A stretch of DNA of 64,000 nt from Bryoerythrophyllum caledonicum (taxonomy: Eukaryota; Streptophyta; Bryopsida; Pottiales; Pottiaceae): contig OZ020521.1 of assembly GCA_963971425.1 (NCBI GenBank), forward strand, positions 1,738,501 to 1,802,500, read 5' to 3'. Shown here piece after piece: positions 46,590 to 59,600 of the stretch. The notes beneath the pieces were generated by a model. It was not told the DNA's origin, did no database searches, and worked only from the letters and a program-made list of their open reading frames with translations. Made by a program: the position numbers and the translations under genes. How positions within the stretch are numbered: position 1 is the first letter of the stretch; each line of letters starts with the position of its first letter.

Positions 46590-47010
46590 TAGATGACTCA
46601 AAACTCCAAATAGTAAGTGTAGTACTTCTTTGAAAAGCTAATACAAATAGCTAACACTCATCTAAATTTCAAGTCATTCAAACCTACTGTCCGAAAGTTA
46701 TATGAGTTGAAAGTTCCGCCCCTTCTAGATATTCAGCCGCTCATAACTTCTTCTTCAAAACTCCAAATCTCAATTGTAATATTTTTTTGAAAAGCTATAA
46801 AAATTATGCACATATTTTTTTAAATTTCAAACCATTCTAAATTGTTGTCCAAAATTTATGGCTTGTTGAAACCTCTGCCCTCTCAATGGATGGCCTCGGA
46901 TTTTTTCAATTTCAAACCTTCATAACTTTTGAAATACAACTCCAATTGCCTTCAATGACAAATTTTTAGAAAGCTAAGAAATGGTTCTACAACTTCTAAA
47001 ATTTTCAAAG
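46590..47010 (+). repeat. Three diverged tandem units of about 160-180 bp
   Basis: The order 'cataactt', '(a)aactcca', 'tttttgaaaagct', 'aaatttcaa(a)ccatt' recurs from about 46601, 46758 and 46938. Words like 'cataacttttgaaatacaac' followed by 'agaaagctaagaaatgg' are common in retrotransposon-derived repeats of plants. The array is not open for translation. Confidence 0.6.
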
Positions 47011-47778
47011 AGAAAAGCAAAAACTACAAACTTTGGCGGTCGCCCGAATCTCTACTCCTCTTCGTTGGTTGACAGCAAACCCTCCTCCACTCACATGCTT
47101 GTAAATCTTTGTTCATAGCTCTAATTCAAGTAAAAATGATATTTATGAAAGCGCATCTCAAAGAGGAAGAAACCCTTAAAATTTCATTCCAAAACGTTTC
47201 TTACAACCAGAGTTATGGCCCCTCAAACTCTTGGCTCTCTACACCCACACACACTTCATTCTAAAAGCACACTAACTATTTTTCCCCCAAAAATCCGACT
47301 AAGAGGGAGAGAGAAGATGCTTACTTACCCTTTAGACCTCTAAGGTAGATAAGATCAGCCCATGTGCATATCCCATGGGCCTCAAAACACTCACTGGCCC
47401 TAGGAAAACTCAAAAGATAAATACCTACTTATCTTTAAAGGTCAACAAACCTTTAGAGTTCTTACTAGGAGATAAACTACCCTCTATCTACCATCTTTTA
47501 ATTTCTAACATTCAAATGAAACACAAAATACTTAAATTTAGTACAGAGCTTCAATCAAAATTAAGTAGAGGTAAAAACTAAAGTTAAAGATAAGTGTGAC
47601 TCCATCTGCAAGAACTTGAGGATGCGCTTGATAGTAATTACGATGTAATCTGCACGTTGAGTTTTTGTCAAAGGATTCACTGGTCTTTCTAATCAACGAT
47701 AGTGGTCAGTGCTCACTTCAATTGGCGTAGGTATACAGAAATAATGGTCTTTGTTCAGGCCCTCAAAACTTCCTTCAA
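47011..47778. other. AT-rich intergenic DNA
   Basis: No recognisable gene. The 68-codon plus-strand frame at 47375-47581 is low complexity. Confidence 0.45.
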
Positions 47779-49751
47779 ATGTCACTTTACGGGTGCCCGG
47801 TTCAACACATCCAGTTCGAAGTAAGATTACTAAAACACGAGCGTCCCTTTGGAGATTCCCATGCTATCGCTGCTCAATACGAGGTTGCTTCAGCGGACGA
47901 GAAGATCCAGCTTCATCTTGTGGGTGGAATGGCAATGGTGCGGAAACCGCCGGCTGGGATGGTTGAATTGATAACTGAGACAATGAAAGCTGTAAATTTA
48001 GCTCCTGTTCAAGCTCTAGATCTTGTGACTCTATAAAAACCCTCCAGTTCGACATTTTAGTTCGAACTTGAAATCCAAACACAAACTCTAAGAACATAAA
48101 GGAATACTTCGAATTGATGAATATTGTTTACGGCTTTTGCCTTTTAAACAATTTTATGAGCAATAAGCGCCACCTCAAGGCAATTGGAAGTGTCACCAAT
48201 AAGTTCGTCCTCATAATCAAAGATCTTTCCAAGAAGGTAAACGTTTTACATACTGTAGATATTTACATCAGGACATTCACCAGGGGCACCTCGTTTTTTA
48301 CAGCACCATCTACTGCAGTGTCCCTAGTACTTGGAGCTAAAAGATGTCAATCCTTTCCTAGGAGAGGAGGTACAATAGGAGGCACGTTGTGATGCTATGT
48401 CTATCTCTGGTGGAGATGACAGCATGCTACCTTCACCGGGTGCTCTGCCTGTGGATGTTGAGCTGACAAAGATGGAAAAAGAGGCAGCCGCAACGAAGGC
48501 GGCCAATGCACATGAGAAAGAGGCCTTGCGTGAGGAGAAGAAGATTGCAAGGACATTGAAGAAGGAGACATTAAGAAGAACAAGGAGTTTGCGGCGTTGG
48601 TTGCGAAGGAGGGGCCGAAGAAGCTCATTTCTTAACTCAATGGGATCTTTGCGTTTGCAATTCCATTGTCTATAATACCCGCAGTGCCTATCTCTCCCTC
48701 TGCTAGTAGCTGGCCGTCCACATTCATCGCTAAGCCTTTGCAGACTGTGTACTCTATCCCCGCAATTGAGCACGTGGAGTCAGCCCTCGGTGTGAAGGTG
48801 ATGTGTCAAAGTGCCATGTCCATCATGCCATTGTTTGATAGTGTTATTGAGAAGGGCGACGACCCAATACTCTTCACAAAGATGCGTGAGTTCATGAAGG
48901 ACCATTATGAGACAAGGGTGCAGTGCCATGAGGGCAAGGATTGTGACTTGGGTTTGGGGGACATGGTATTCTTCGACATCCTGGAGGATTCGTTTGTCCC
49001 CGATATTGATGGCGGTGAGGACGTCCCGAATTGAGATATGCTTCCATTCCGATTGTCAAAGCAGGGCAAGATGGAATCTCATTGGATTTAGAACTCCTTC
49101 AAGATGGCATCATTTTTGCTTCGTGACGGGGTGCCACTTGTTGTCTTCTATCCAGATTCAAAATTCATTTCAAATGAACTTCTTTCTTGGGCAAAGTAGG
49201 CGTACTTTGTGGAAGAGACTAAGTGATTCTATATCAATGGACTGCCACTCTCTTGCTCTAGCTACCCCCTCCGCACTTTGAAGTAATTCATGGTGAATTG
49301 CTTTACAAAGAAGCTGCAGCTGCCAGTCCTGTTTACTTATTCGACCGGATGGAGCTTCAGCAAAAAAAATTAATGTTATCTTCTGACGGTCATTTGACCA
49401 ATTTGATCATGCAGGACACATTGACAATGAGAGAGGGCAACAACGTGCCATGGCGTGGAGCATGGGAGAAGACCAACAACCTCGTGGAGGCTCTTATCAA
49501 TCTTTGCACGAAGGTGGGCGACATTGTCCTCAACCTCACCTCGTCCACCGGTATGGATAATTTCTAATTCTCAGTCTATTCTTTTTTTCCTTTAAAATTG
49601 CTAACATATTTATTCTTCTTTGTTTTGCAAAGGGGCGTCTATTAAGGCCTACAAGACCCTGAAGCGGCACGCACTCGCATTGGAAAAAGACCCGGTTGTG
49701 GTTGAAGAGGTCTTCTGTCCTCTGATACCTCGCGCCGTGGAAGTAGAATAA
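47779..49751 (+). pseudogene. Decayed multi-exon gene with a DNA-methyltransferase-like C-terminal domain
   Basis: Coding-like segments lie in series at 47779-48036, 48397-48650, 48666-49034 and 49298-49550 plus 49633-49751. The last two join through a canonical GT-AG intron (49551-49632) in matching phase. Around that junction 'WEKTNNLVEALINL' is followed by 'GDIVLNLTSSTGAS' and 'RHALALEKDP'. This is the pattern EKP..L...LI...GD.VLD...G.G....A...R...LE.D of N6-adenine/N4-cytosine type DNA methyltransferases (motif X then motif I). Motif I is degenerate (NLTSSTG for DPFxGSG), and I see no DPPY/NPPY motif. Upstream segments are separated by frameshifts, for example near 48580 where 'EFAALVAKEGPKKLIS' lies in the alternative frame. 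It may be an element-borne gene. No function is claimed. Confidence 0.45.
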
Positions 49752-51984
49752 GCAGCGCCTGCACAAGTAGAAGAGGGATTTTGGAAGCGCTCGTTGGAGC
49801 TTGATGTAGACGAGTTAGAGGGAAGACCGCTTGGAAGAGAACTTGTAAGTATGTCCTCAACTGATTGAATGGCTTTTTTTAGTGTTTTATTGAATGCTTT
49901 AAAACTCTCTCATTTAATCATTGGTGTTCGATCTGATTATGTAGTAGGTCGACGTCATGGATGACTTCACCATCAAGAACTTGGCTGGGGGTGTTGTCAT
50001 GGTTGTCTGTCCAAATGTAGAGTCTGCCACGTCCATTTTGTTTGAATCCATGGGATGCAGATGTTGCGGAAGCTATGGCATTGATTCCATTTCCTCCACG
50101 GTGTAGTACGATCGTCAGTTGTAGGTCCATTGCATGTTTGTTAATAGATGGGGAGGCTCGTGCGAGTCAATCGGATAGTAGTGATACTTCTTTGGACAAC
50201 AGTGACTCCGATCACTCTCCAGTGGAGGATTAGTGGTTCCAGGTCTTTGTGTTGTTGTTTTGTTTTCTCATCAGACTATGAGTTGTTGACATCATCATTG
50301 TATTTGCGTGAGACATTTTCTTTGTATATGTAGGTCATATTTTGTCTTGGTAAGAGCAACAAATTACGAGTCTAAAAATTATGAGTAAAAATTACAAATC
50401 TAAATTCAACTATCATCCAATGTCCACAGTATACGACTTTCATAACATTGCTCCAATACACATACTGGATATACGTATTGTTGATGGTGTATTGTAAGAA
50501 CTTGTTTTATTTTGAACGGTGCAATGTGTTTATAAATTATAGTTTACCTTTGAGCATGAGTCATGCATTGCTAAATACGTCTATCATTAATATATCCCCA
50601 TTGTCTGACAACCTTGGCATATGCAAAACACGGCAGGTTACTAATTAGGTTTGGAGTTTAGAATTTCTACTTTGCGCCCACTTTACCCTGGTACATTTTG
50701 GATTATACTAGTAATAGTGAGTAGGGATATCTAACCATAAACCTATATAAGTGGGGTCCTAGAAGGTGGATTCACAGTCCGATTCATTAGCGAGAGACGT
50801 TTTGTTTGAGCTACATCTAGAGTTGTATGTTGTGATTGTCTAGGACACCAAATTTGTTGTGGCACTTTATTGAAGTTGACGTGAGGAGTGTTTAGCTCTA
50901 TGCCTGATTATATTACCTTGAAATTGTTGTATGGATTTAACTATTGCTTGTGCAATTCTGTTTATTGTTGTTTTTTTTGTTTTGAATCCATTTACAATGC
51001 TAGGTATCAATATGGATGCCCCTTTATAGACGACGACAACGACACCTTTGTTTCTTGGAGACTTCAACGAGTCTACAGACAAATGCACTCTCATTGCGGC
51101 AATCTAGAAGACATATTTTTTGCCACTAGATGGGACCTGTGTAAATCCACTTCAATTCAATGCCCTTCTGCCACATATCTTCCAAGCAATGCGCTTCCGA
51201 GTCACATCTAAGGTGATCCAGCAACTTGTCGATAGCACTATTGTGGGAGCATTGCTGCGATTGGTATTATGGAGGGTGCAGACAAAGCATTGTGATGGAA
51301 ATGTTGCGAGAACAACTGAGGAACAACATAGGTTGAAGGAGTATCTAGTCCTACATGCATTTATAGGATCGGCATCGGCATCGCAAGAGTCAATGGATCC
51401 GGAACTGCGAACCAGTAAATGCCGCACTCATTGACCGAGGCCTCAAAACTCTAACAATCGAGGAGCTCAACGCCTTGGATAGACTCATTGAGAAGTTCCA
51501 TAATCTCACAACACTTTGACGGCCTAATGTTGTTGCAAATCCTTAGCCTTCTGATGACTTAGCGTTGTGGTATCAAGCACCTCTCAGATTTGAGTAGAGG
51601 AGAGATTGGGGCTATCGCAGGCCAAGAAAATCAAGAATGGTTACATTTGTGCCTCAAAACCTAAACGAGCCTTGTTTAGATCCTTTAAGTAGACGACAAA
51701 TTAAGGGGTCATGACCGCGTGAGAGGCAATGTACTGTACCTTCATTTAAAACTACATGAAAGTAGATTTTGAATGTCTTAGAATTTCTCTGGTAAAGAGA
51801 TGCCAATATTGATGAAAATGTCCTTCTCACAGTAGTTTTTCAATTGTTTGGTTATGAATATTTCATGCAAATTTGAAACACCTCTAACATATTTGCACGG
51901 AATCTACTTGTTCCCATCAATCTGTTTTGACACTTTGACACTTTTCCTCAAGGATATGACTACTTTTCAAGCCAAGGTAGTTCA
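49752..51984. other. Intergenic with coding-like fragments
   Basis: From 49752 to about 50230 the reading frame after the methyltransferase-like part continues with interruptions and may be its remnant. A segment around 51000-51430 ('QRVYRQMHSHCGNLEDIFFA') reads like an old protein fragment across two frames, family unknown. The remainder is AT-rich. Confidence 0.35.
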
Positions 51985-52095
51985 AACATCATGGATATCA
52001 CCTAGGTATTAAATGGATAATATCCTCGTATTATGTAGGTATCATGTAGGTATTGCTAGAGTATGACCTAAGTATTACATGGGTATTCCTTCAAT
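51985..52095. repeat. Short array of 'GGATATCACCTAGGTATTA' motif
   Basis: Units 'catggatatcacctaggtat', 'aggtatcatgtaggtat' and similar follow each other. This is the third location of the motif in the window, after 20138-20222 and 40430-40530. Downstream sequence ('tgatgtccccatgg') weakly parallels 'caagtccccatttt' in the 19308 element. Confidence 0.5.
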
Positions 52096-53149
52096 AAATA
52101 TCTACAATATTTCATACAAATTATTTGATGTCCCCATGGCCAAATAATAATTTACAACATGTCAAAATATTCTGAGCAAAACTCCATAGCCATTAATGTT
52201 GATCCAAGTTTTTGAAGAATTGCAGCAATAAAAGCCTCAAAAAATTTAAATGCAATGTGTCCAACAATCTTGTCATGATAGGTTCTTACCTTTTATTTTT
52301 CATATGCCAATCTAATCTAAATATAATCTACGGCCATAGGCATTGCTTACATTTTTTAATTTTATACTAGAGGAATAAATCTGAAATGTTCAGTGCTCAC
52401 CACTCGCCTCTTGTTGCTCGCAAGATAGCAATCATGTTTTGTAACTAGCAAGCCCGTTCATGATGCCATGTTTGAGGAACCAATTGTTTATGGATTCAAG
52501 GATTTGCACATTTAAAATGTTTCTTGATGTTCAAGATTAACTGTTGTGTAAGTTTTGGAAGGAAAGATTAAAACAAGAGTATCTTGAGTATATTCACTTC
52601 TAAAAGACCATTTGTACTTACGAGGGACAAATCAATTTTGGGCAGGTTCCTAAAAATCCACTTTTGGAGATAACTTTGAAATTTTTAGTATAAATAGGAA
52701 TACGGGTTATCTTTGCGAGGAATTTTTCTTTTCTTTTTTTGGACTTACAAGGAAATTTTTTTATGGTGCTTCGAACATAAGAAGCATGTTTCTTTTGGCA
52801 GCTCGGCAAGGTACTGTAGAGATGAAATGTGCTACTGTAGAATTGACAATTGCACTTTTTTGAGGCAAGAAGTAGTGAAGGAAGTTCTTGGCAACCTTCA
52901 TATTTTTCACTTTAAAATGCATAGAAATTAAGCATTTTTTTCTTTTAAATAAATATTTTTTCTATTGTTAGAATAATTCATAATAGTTCTATTCACCATT
53001 TGGATTTGAGAGAAAACGGTTATTTCTCTAATTAAAGGATAGAATTGCTTTCCTAAGTAAAGGGCCACTTTCTATACCCCAAGTTGTTACAGGTCCATTT
53101 TTTTTTACTATAAACACCTCTATTACTTGTGATTTTTGGCGTGCGATGA
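52096..53149. other. AT-rich intergenic DNA
   Basis: No recognisable gene, RNA or terminus. Part of it may be the body of the TTAA-family copy whose right end is at 53469. Confidence 0.45.
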
Positions 53150-53469
53150 CCTAAAACAAGGTAGAACATAGATCCATTGAGCTTAGGCAATGTGTAGTGG
53201 AAAAATATGCTATAATCTTGAGCCAAAGTACATTGGCCCTATCCAAGCATAATGGAAAAAAAATTCACTCTTCAAATGTATGTATCTTACAATCCACATG
53301 GTCAACATTTACAAAAATAATTTGGGTGTCTTCTTTTAGTAGTTAGTTTGAAGATCCTTAGTTGAAAATAGTTGATGGATTCTTTATTTAGTCTAATAAT
53401 ATCACATGTCAAAGTGGCAGTTTTAGGGTGGTTTTGGTGAAGCACAAGGCTCGGTCCTTTAGTAGTTAA
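53150..53469. mobile_element. Right part of a TTAA-flanked TIR element
   Basis: It ends 'ctcggtcctttagtagttaa', complement TTAA-CTACTAAAGGACCGAG, with the subterminal 'gtggcagttttagggtgg' matching other copies. Read inversely it resembles the copy beginning at 193, including CCGAG after the terminus and 'tacaatccacatgg' inside. The left boundary is not identifiable. Confidence 0.5.
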
Positions 53470-56400
53470 GTAGATGACGGGTATCTAAAGTAAAGAACAT
53501 ATATATATAAAGTATATAACATGTATATAATGGGTACATTTGTTTTTTGCAGTCACATCCGTTTACTTAATTGGAGATTGCCCTTGCTTCATCAACAACA
53601 ACGGGAACCTACTTTTGTATAGAATAAAAAATAGATGATACCATGTGAAGTCAAAGCCTAAGCTACACATGAATATGAAGTAAATAACATGTATCTAAAA
53701 CATGTATATAAAGTAAATAACGGGTATCTAAAATATATAACAGGTGTATTTGATTTTTTCATTTACAAACATTTATTTAACTAGGGACGGCCTTGCTTTG
53801 TTGGAGACAAAGGGATCTACTTGTTCATATATTTCACTTGATACTCAATCACCGTGTATTGGTTGTAGGGTCATTACTTTATTAAAAAAGGATTTATATA
53901 TATTTAAAAATATGGTTAGTTGGTCAACTTTTTATTTGTCACTTTCTTTAGAAGAAATTCATTATAATGGCATCAAAACTAGCTTTTTCATCACAACGAT
54001 TGGTGAATATGAGTTTCAAGATTGGCTTCTCCATTCACCTTATCTATCAAAATATTTCAAAAGCGAGTTTTTAGGAATCCATATTTAGTGCATACTTGGA
54101 AAAAAGAATGTTGTTATGGAATGGGAAGAACAATACAATTTGCTTTGTGCTCCAGGTATGAACATCAACAAAACCCCTGTTATTGTGCATTTCAATATTA
54201 TGACCTTAATTCAATGTTCATCTTTCTTGAATCATTTAATGAAAAATTTACTTATATTTTTTACTTCAAAGGTAATAACTTAATCAATACTCTAAATTTT
54301 ATTTTTAGTGTAAGCACACTATATGATTGATAAATGCTATAAGTGTTTTCTCTCTATGAATATTTTTACCAACCATGTTGACAATGAGGGGAGTAAGATG
54401 AGCATCTACTTGGACTAGCACCACCAAAATCAATGTAGGCATTGGCAGACTACAATGATTTTTGTGAGTGAGGTCGCGATAAAATGTTCTCACTACATAA
54501 ATGATGTTCTACACATTCTATTACGCTTGGAGATTCTCCCATGCAAAAATCTCTTGTGGACCTTAAAGTGTCAAGGTCAATAAAAAACCAAACGATCTTT
54601 CAAAATCCCTCGGAGAAAATCTCCTTCTTTGTATTTGTAAACTTTGTATTGCAAACTTTGTTGATAATTCTGGATTTAGAAATAAATAATTGCCTATGCA
54701 ACCAATGGCACATCAAATCTTGGTAGCCTTTGTATTATAATGCTTGCCCACATCTTCTATAATAGAGGATTGGATAGGATTGGATGGGCATTTCAAACAC
54801 ATGGGGTTCTATATATTCTTAAAGAAACAAGATATTCATCCTTCCTGCAATGGCATCATCTTTCATTTAAGCAAATAAACTACCTATGGCAAAGTTTGGA
54901 AATAGAATCCATCTCCACAACATTACATACAAGTTTCATCCATAGTGAAGTTGTCTAAACTTTTGGTATAGAGTACGTTTTGGATAGTTCTAGGACATGC
55001 TATTAGATGGAGACCTTGGTTTTCTTGAGATATTCTTTTGTAGGTGGATAATTATCATATACATATGTAATACTCGTGGACATCTCAAAAGGTGGCTAAA
55101 TACTTATAATGTTGGTAGACATTCTAGCTAAATTTCATTATTTTTTGAAATTTTCCCAATGTACCAGTAGCAGTGAGGTTTTTCTTGTAGCTTTTCAACT
55201 CACTTTAGGGAGTTTTTTGGAATTGTTGTCAAGGAGAAAACTTGTGCACTAAAGATATCTTGAGAAGGTACATATGGTGATGAAGGTGGTCGTTAGATAC
55301 TTAAACCTTCAACGACGAGGCCTTGCACATGGCCCTTGGAAATCTACAAAGGTAATAGATCAGTTGCAAAAAGATGAACAACATCAACACAAAGGATACA
55401 TTTAGATGTTGATTTTTTTTTACAGAAATCAATATAGTTTGTCAATGCCTCAACCGATTGGAGATCAAGAAGATGGATTTCATAGAGGAAAGCAAAGCGC
55501 ATTGCCACTGTAATTAGTGCAAATCAATCCAGCACTTCAATCAGCGGTGGCTCTCTCAAAGCCGGTCTCATCGACCACTTTTTGGTCCCTTTGTTGTTAA
55601 AGGGTCAAGGAATGTTAAACCTTCCATTACCATCCACTTCTATATTGTTCATGGTTTCACCCTAATCTAAGGAAGTGGATGGTAATGGGCTGACATAGCT
55701 TATACAATAAGGAAGGCAGGTTTTGAGTCTGTTATTCACCCATCGTTAGGCTCCATTATTACAACCTGAAGCACACGAACACCGCTCTATTCATAAATGT
55801 GAAAATCATGTAATTGCGCCCATGGTGATCATTAAGGTAGTCTTGCCCATCACCGCCACCTTCCTATCACCACCACTCTATATTTGGTCCCAAGTCCGCC
55901 CCATTTCCACCCTATTTGACCCATTCACTCTTTGTGAGCTCCAAATTAAGGCCTACTATTGGTCAAGACCCCAACTTTTGGTTGGCGCTAATGGGGGGGT
56001 ACCAAGTGGCAGAAATAGGCCAAACATGGCAGCACATTTTGAAAATTCATAACTAACTCAAATTTCATCGGAAAAATATAAAATCACTTGGGTTAAGATT
56101 GGAATTCTATTGATTATCACTAAAAAATAGATTGTATTATTATTTCGGTTTTCCTTATATGCACATTGCTTAATCTGTCGGTCATGGGAGGGTGTACCTC
56201 AGTGATTCTTCAGCACCACAAACTAAGTTAGCGGACGGCTCCATCTGGAGAAAACCGAGGAGATAAAAGCTGGATTCAAACACCGCCAAGCGAAATCCAA
56301 ATGCTGAAAATAAATCCAAGTAATCCTAGAGGAATTTTTAATTTTTACAGAGAACTAAACGAAGCTTGTACACTGAGGAATGCCAGTGTGATCGATACAC

Positions 56401-56692
56401 ATCCTAGCAAAGTAATGTTGGCAGTGAGATGCCCGAACAAGGGTCTCTGCCAAACTGTCTGTGTTACGGTACATTCTCCGCGCTTCCACAACACACAATC
56501 AGCCTCGGAGCTATGATTTTCACGACTTCAATACAGGGACCACCGATTCCTTACAGGCCAAATGCATGATTCCACTGAAGAGCGCAAGCTTGACCAGATG
56601 TGAGGTGCGAGCCTACACCTGCTCTGCAGATTCGCTGGTTGACAGGGGAACGACGGTGCACTTGGGGAGTTTGCTTACATGTTGAGCCGGGC
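53470..56692. other. AT-rich intergenic DNA, then 3' flank of the RCC1 gene
   Basis: Frames up to 114 codons (53744-54088) occur but none is recognisable. Short fragments near 55300-55500 look like remnants of a coding element. From about 56.3 kb the composition normalises and the sequence should hold the 3' UTR of the minus-strand RCC1 gene. Confidence 0.4.
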
Positions 56693-59600
56693 TCATCTGC
56701 GGCGCTGGGAGTGCAATCTGAACTCCGCAGGAGCGGCACCGACTGCGGCTGGCGGAAGCATCTCACCTCGGTCACGCATGATGCCCGACATTCTGAGAGC
56801 CAGCTCTCCCGGCCCGTCGAAGTAGGGTGTGCTCTGCACGGAGTAGGGCTCCCGCACAGGGGGCGGTTCCTGGTACGACGCGGCAGGGGCGCCTTGCAAG
56901 GCGCGCAGGCACCACTCCTCCATCTTCCGCTGAAACGAGATGTCCTTCAACCGGTTGCGCATCCCTTTGTAGAACGAATCCAGTTTCCCCTGAACAAGAA
57001 CACCGACCCCAGATTCATTACAACCACTCAACAACAGTGGACACGACAACATGGCGGCAGAGCGCGACTTACGAGCTCCTCCATTGATGCATCTTCAACA
57101 TGGCGCTCCCACTCCTGCAACGCCGAGCTCTTCCCTTGCATCGGACTCCGCGTCCTATTCCCTGGGAAATCCTCGAGAACTCCGTAAACAGCTACGTGCA
57201 AACTCTCAGCGTAGCGACGGCATTCCACCAGCTCTGCCTTCAACGACTTCACGTGATCGTCCGAAGCTCCGACCTGGTACTTGAACCCGCCCATGCTCGT
57301 GGACAACGGCTCGGTCCCTGCAAGAAAGTTCAGCGCATTAGACCCTGACTTATACATTGCAGGAAGCTTGCATCGCGGTTCTCCGAGTTTGCATCATAAT
57401 TCTGACCTGTCTCTCGTCTGAAGCTCTTCGGATTCTCGGCCTGCTCCGGCTGCGACGGCGGCCAGTAGTGGTCTCCTCGCCGCACCGGCCTGCCTGGTGA
57501 GTCGCTTCCGCGAGTCTGGCCGGGAGAGAGTGGGATGGGTAAGTCGCCCCGCCTCGGTCGACCTGGAGACTCCACAGCTTTTCTGAGGCTTGAGGGATAC
57601 GTGCGCGGAGGTCTGTCATCCGCATACTGATCCAACCGGCCGTGGGAATTGTTGCGACGAGGCCTGGCGTCGTCGACGTCGCGGGAGCCGCCCCTGCTGG
57701 ACGCGGGGCTGGAGGATTTACGGTGGATGTCGTATATGGCGTGATCAGTGTCGCCGTCTTTGGATCCTGGGGGCCACAAAACGGGGCTCGGGAACCATGA
57801 GTCGGAGTGGTGGCCTAACCCGAGGACGCCGTTCTTGCCTCTTCCCCACGCCCAGAGATCCTTCCCACCGTTAGAAACCGTCACCGTGTGCGCAGCACCG
57901 CAAGCAATCCCCTTGGCGCCCGTCACCGGGTGCCACTTCGCAGACGAATCCCCGAACACGCGCACGGGCGTGAGCGCGTCCCCGCTCTTGGACCCCGGTG
58001 GGCCGATCCCTGGGCACTGCCCGAGCCCGCCCTCCATGCCCCACACCCACACATCACCCGACTCCATCACCACCGCGGTGTGAAACAGTCCGCAGACCAG
58101 CGTCTGGATGCGCTCGCGCGTCGGGAGCGCGTCCACCGCCGCGGGCGTGTGTGAGTTTACGCAGGTGCCGAGGCCCAGTTGCCCGTTCTCGTTCTGCCCG
58201 AACGTCCAGCACGTCGACAACCGGGAGTCGGAGTCGCGCGACGTGGGGAGCGTGCGTCCTACCCAGCTCGTCATGGAGCCTTGCGAGTAGCCGGGATTGC
58301 GGCCGTAGCCACGGTGATCGTGCTGCCGGGGTCGCATCCTCGGCGACTCCATGTACTGTTGCTCCCTGCCCATCATGATGGGCGGTCTGTCCATCTTCCT
58401 CGCCATGGCAGCGTAGTCGGATTCCGTTTCGAGTTCGTCGGAGTCCCCTGGTTTCATGGTGACGACAGTGCTATGGAACGCGCCGCACGCGAAGTCCACG
58501 ATGGAGCCATCCTGGGGTGCCTTGAGCGTCGTCACCAGGGTGGGAATGTCGCGCGCCTCAAAGTCGCCCAGGCCGAGCTGGCCGTAGGAGTTGCTCCCCC
58601 ACGCGTAGCACTCGGTGCCACCGGAGCTGCTGTCCACGAGCGCGATGATGTGCTCGTTGCCGCACGCCACTCGGCGCACACGCTGATCGCGGAGCGCCAG
58701 CACACGCTCTGGCTTAGCGATGTTGGCGAGCTCGAAGGCGTCGGACTTGAAATCGTACGCGTCGGAATCAGTGATTTGCACGCCGGCCGACGGCTCCGGG
58801 ACTGCGCCCCACAGCCACAGCCCGCCGTCTCGGTCGATGGCGCTCGACATCATCCCGCCGCCTTCCACCACCACCACCTGCAGAGCAACCACCATCGCCT
58901 CATTAACATGCAATCCTCATCATCAATCATGCGCATTGCGACATTACCTTGATCCGGCCGTCTCCACTCCGCGCCTGATGGCTGTCATCGAAGGAGAAGT
59001 CGCTCGCGCGCGGGAATGTGATCGGTGCGGGAAACGACGCGGCGCTTTGATGCCCCAGCTGACCGTCCAAGCATCAATTAAGGAGCAGCACGTCTAAAAC
59101 TAGAATTCCCACTGAGCAGTCGAAAAAAAATTAGAGAAAGGGGTAGGGATTTGCGGTAGGATACAGGCATTGAAACCCCACGACCACACAGTGCCGTCGC
59201 CTCCGAGGGCGAGACTATGGTACGCCCCGGCAGCAATCTGCGTGATGCGCGATCTCTTGGCGAGGTCGACGTACTCTTCTTTGCGATGCGAGCCATCTTC
59301 GGCGCCTTCCTCCTCCATCTCCATTGCGACAATCTCGACGAGCGTTGGCGCCAGCTCGTCCTGGAACACGCCCATGCCCATGCGACCCGATTGCCCCCGC
59401 CCCCATGTGTACACGCTGCCGCTCGCTGCACAGCACTGTTCGAGGTGAATATCTTCCCTCTTCAAAAATATGACTCATTCCACATCAGCGACTGGCCTTT
59501 CGAAAAACCGTTTTTCCAAAGAAACATCCAAACTACAGACTCGGAGGATTGAAGCATTATTGTTTCTAGTCTCTCAAACGCTAAGTTACCAGTAAGCGAA

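Noticed and set aside
58179-58952. 257-codon plus-strand frame opposite the RCC1 exon 4
   Set aside because: It is a shadow of the minus-strand RCC1 coding sequence, whose blade motifs and splice sites are clear.
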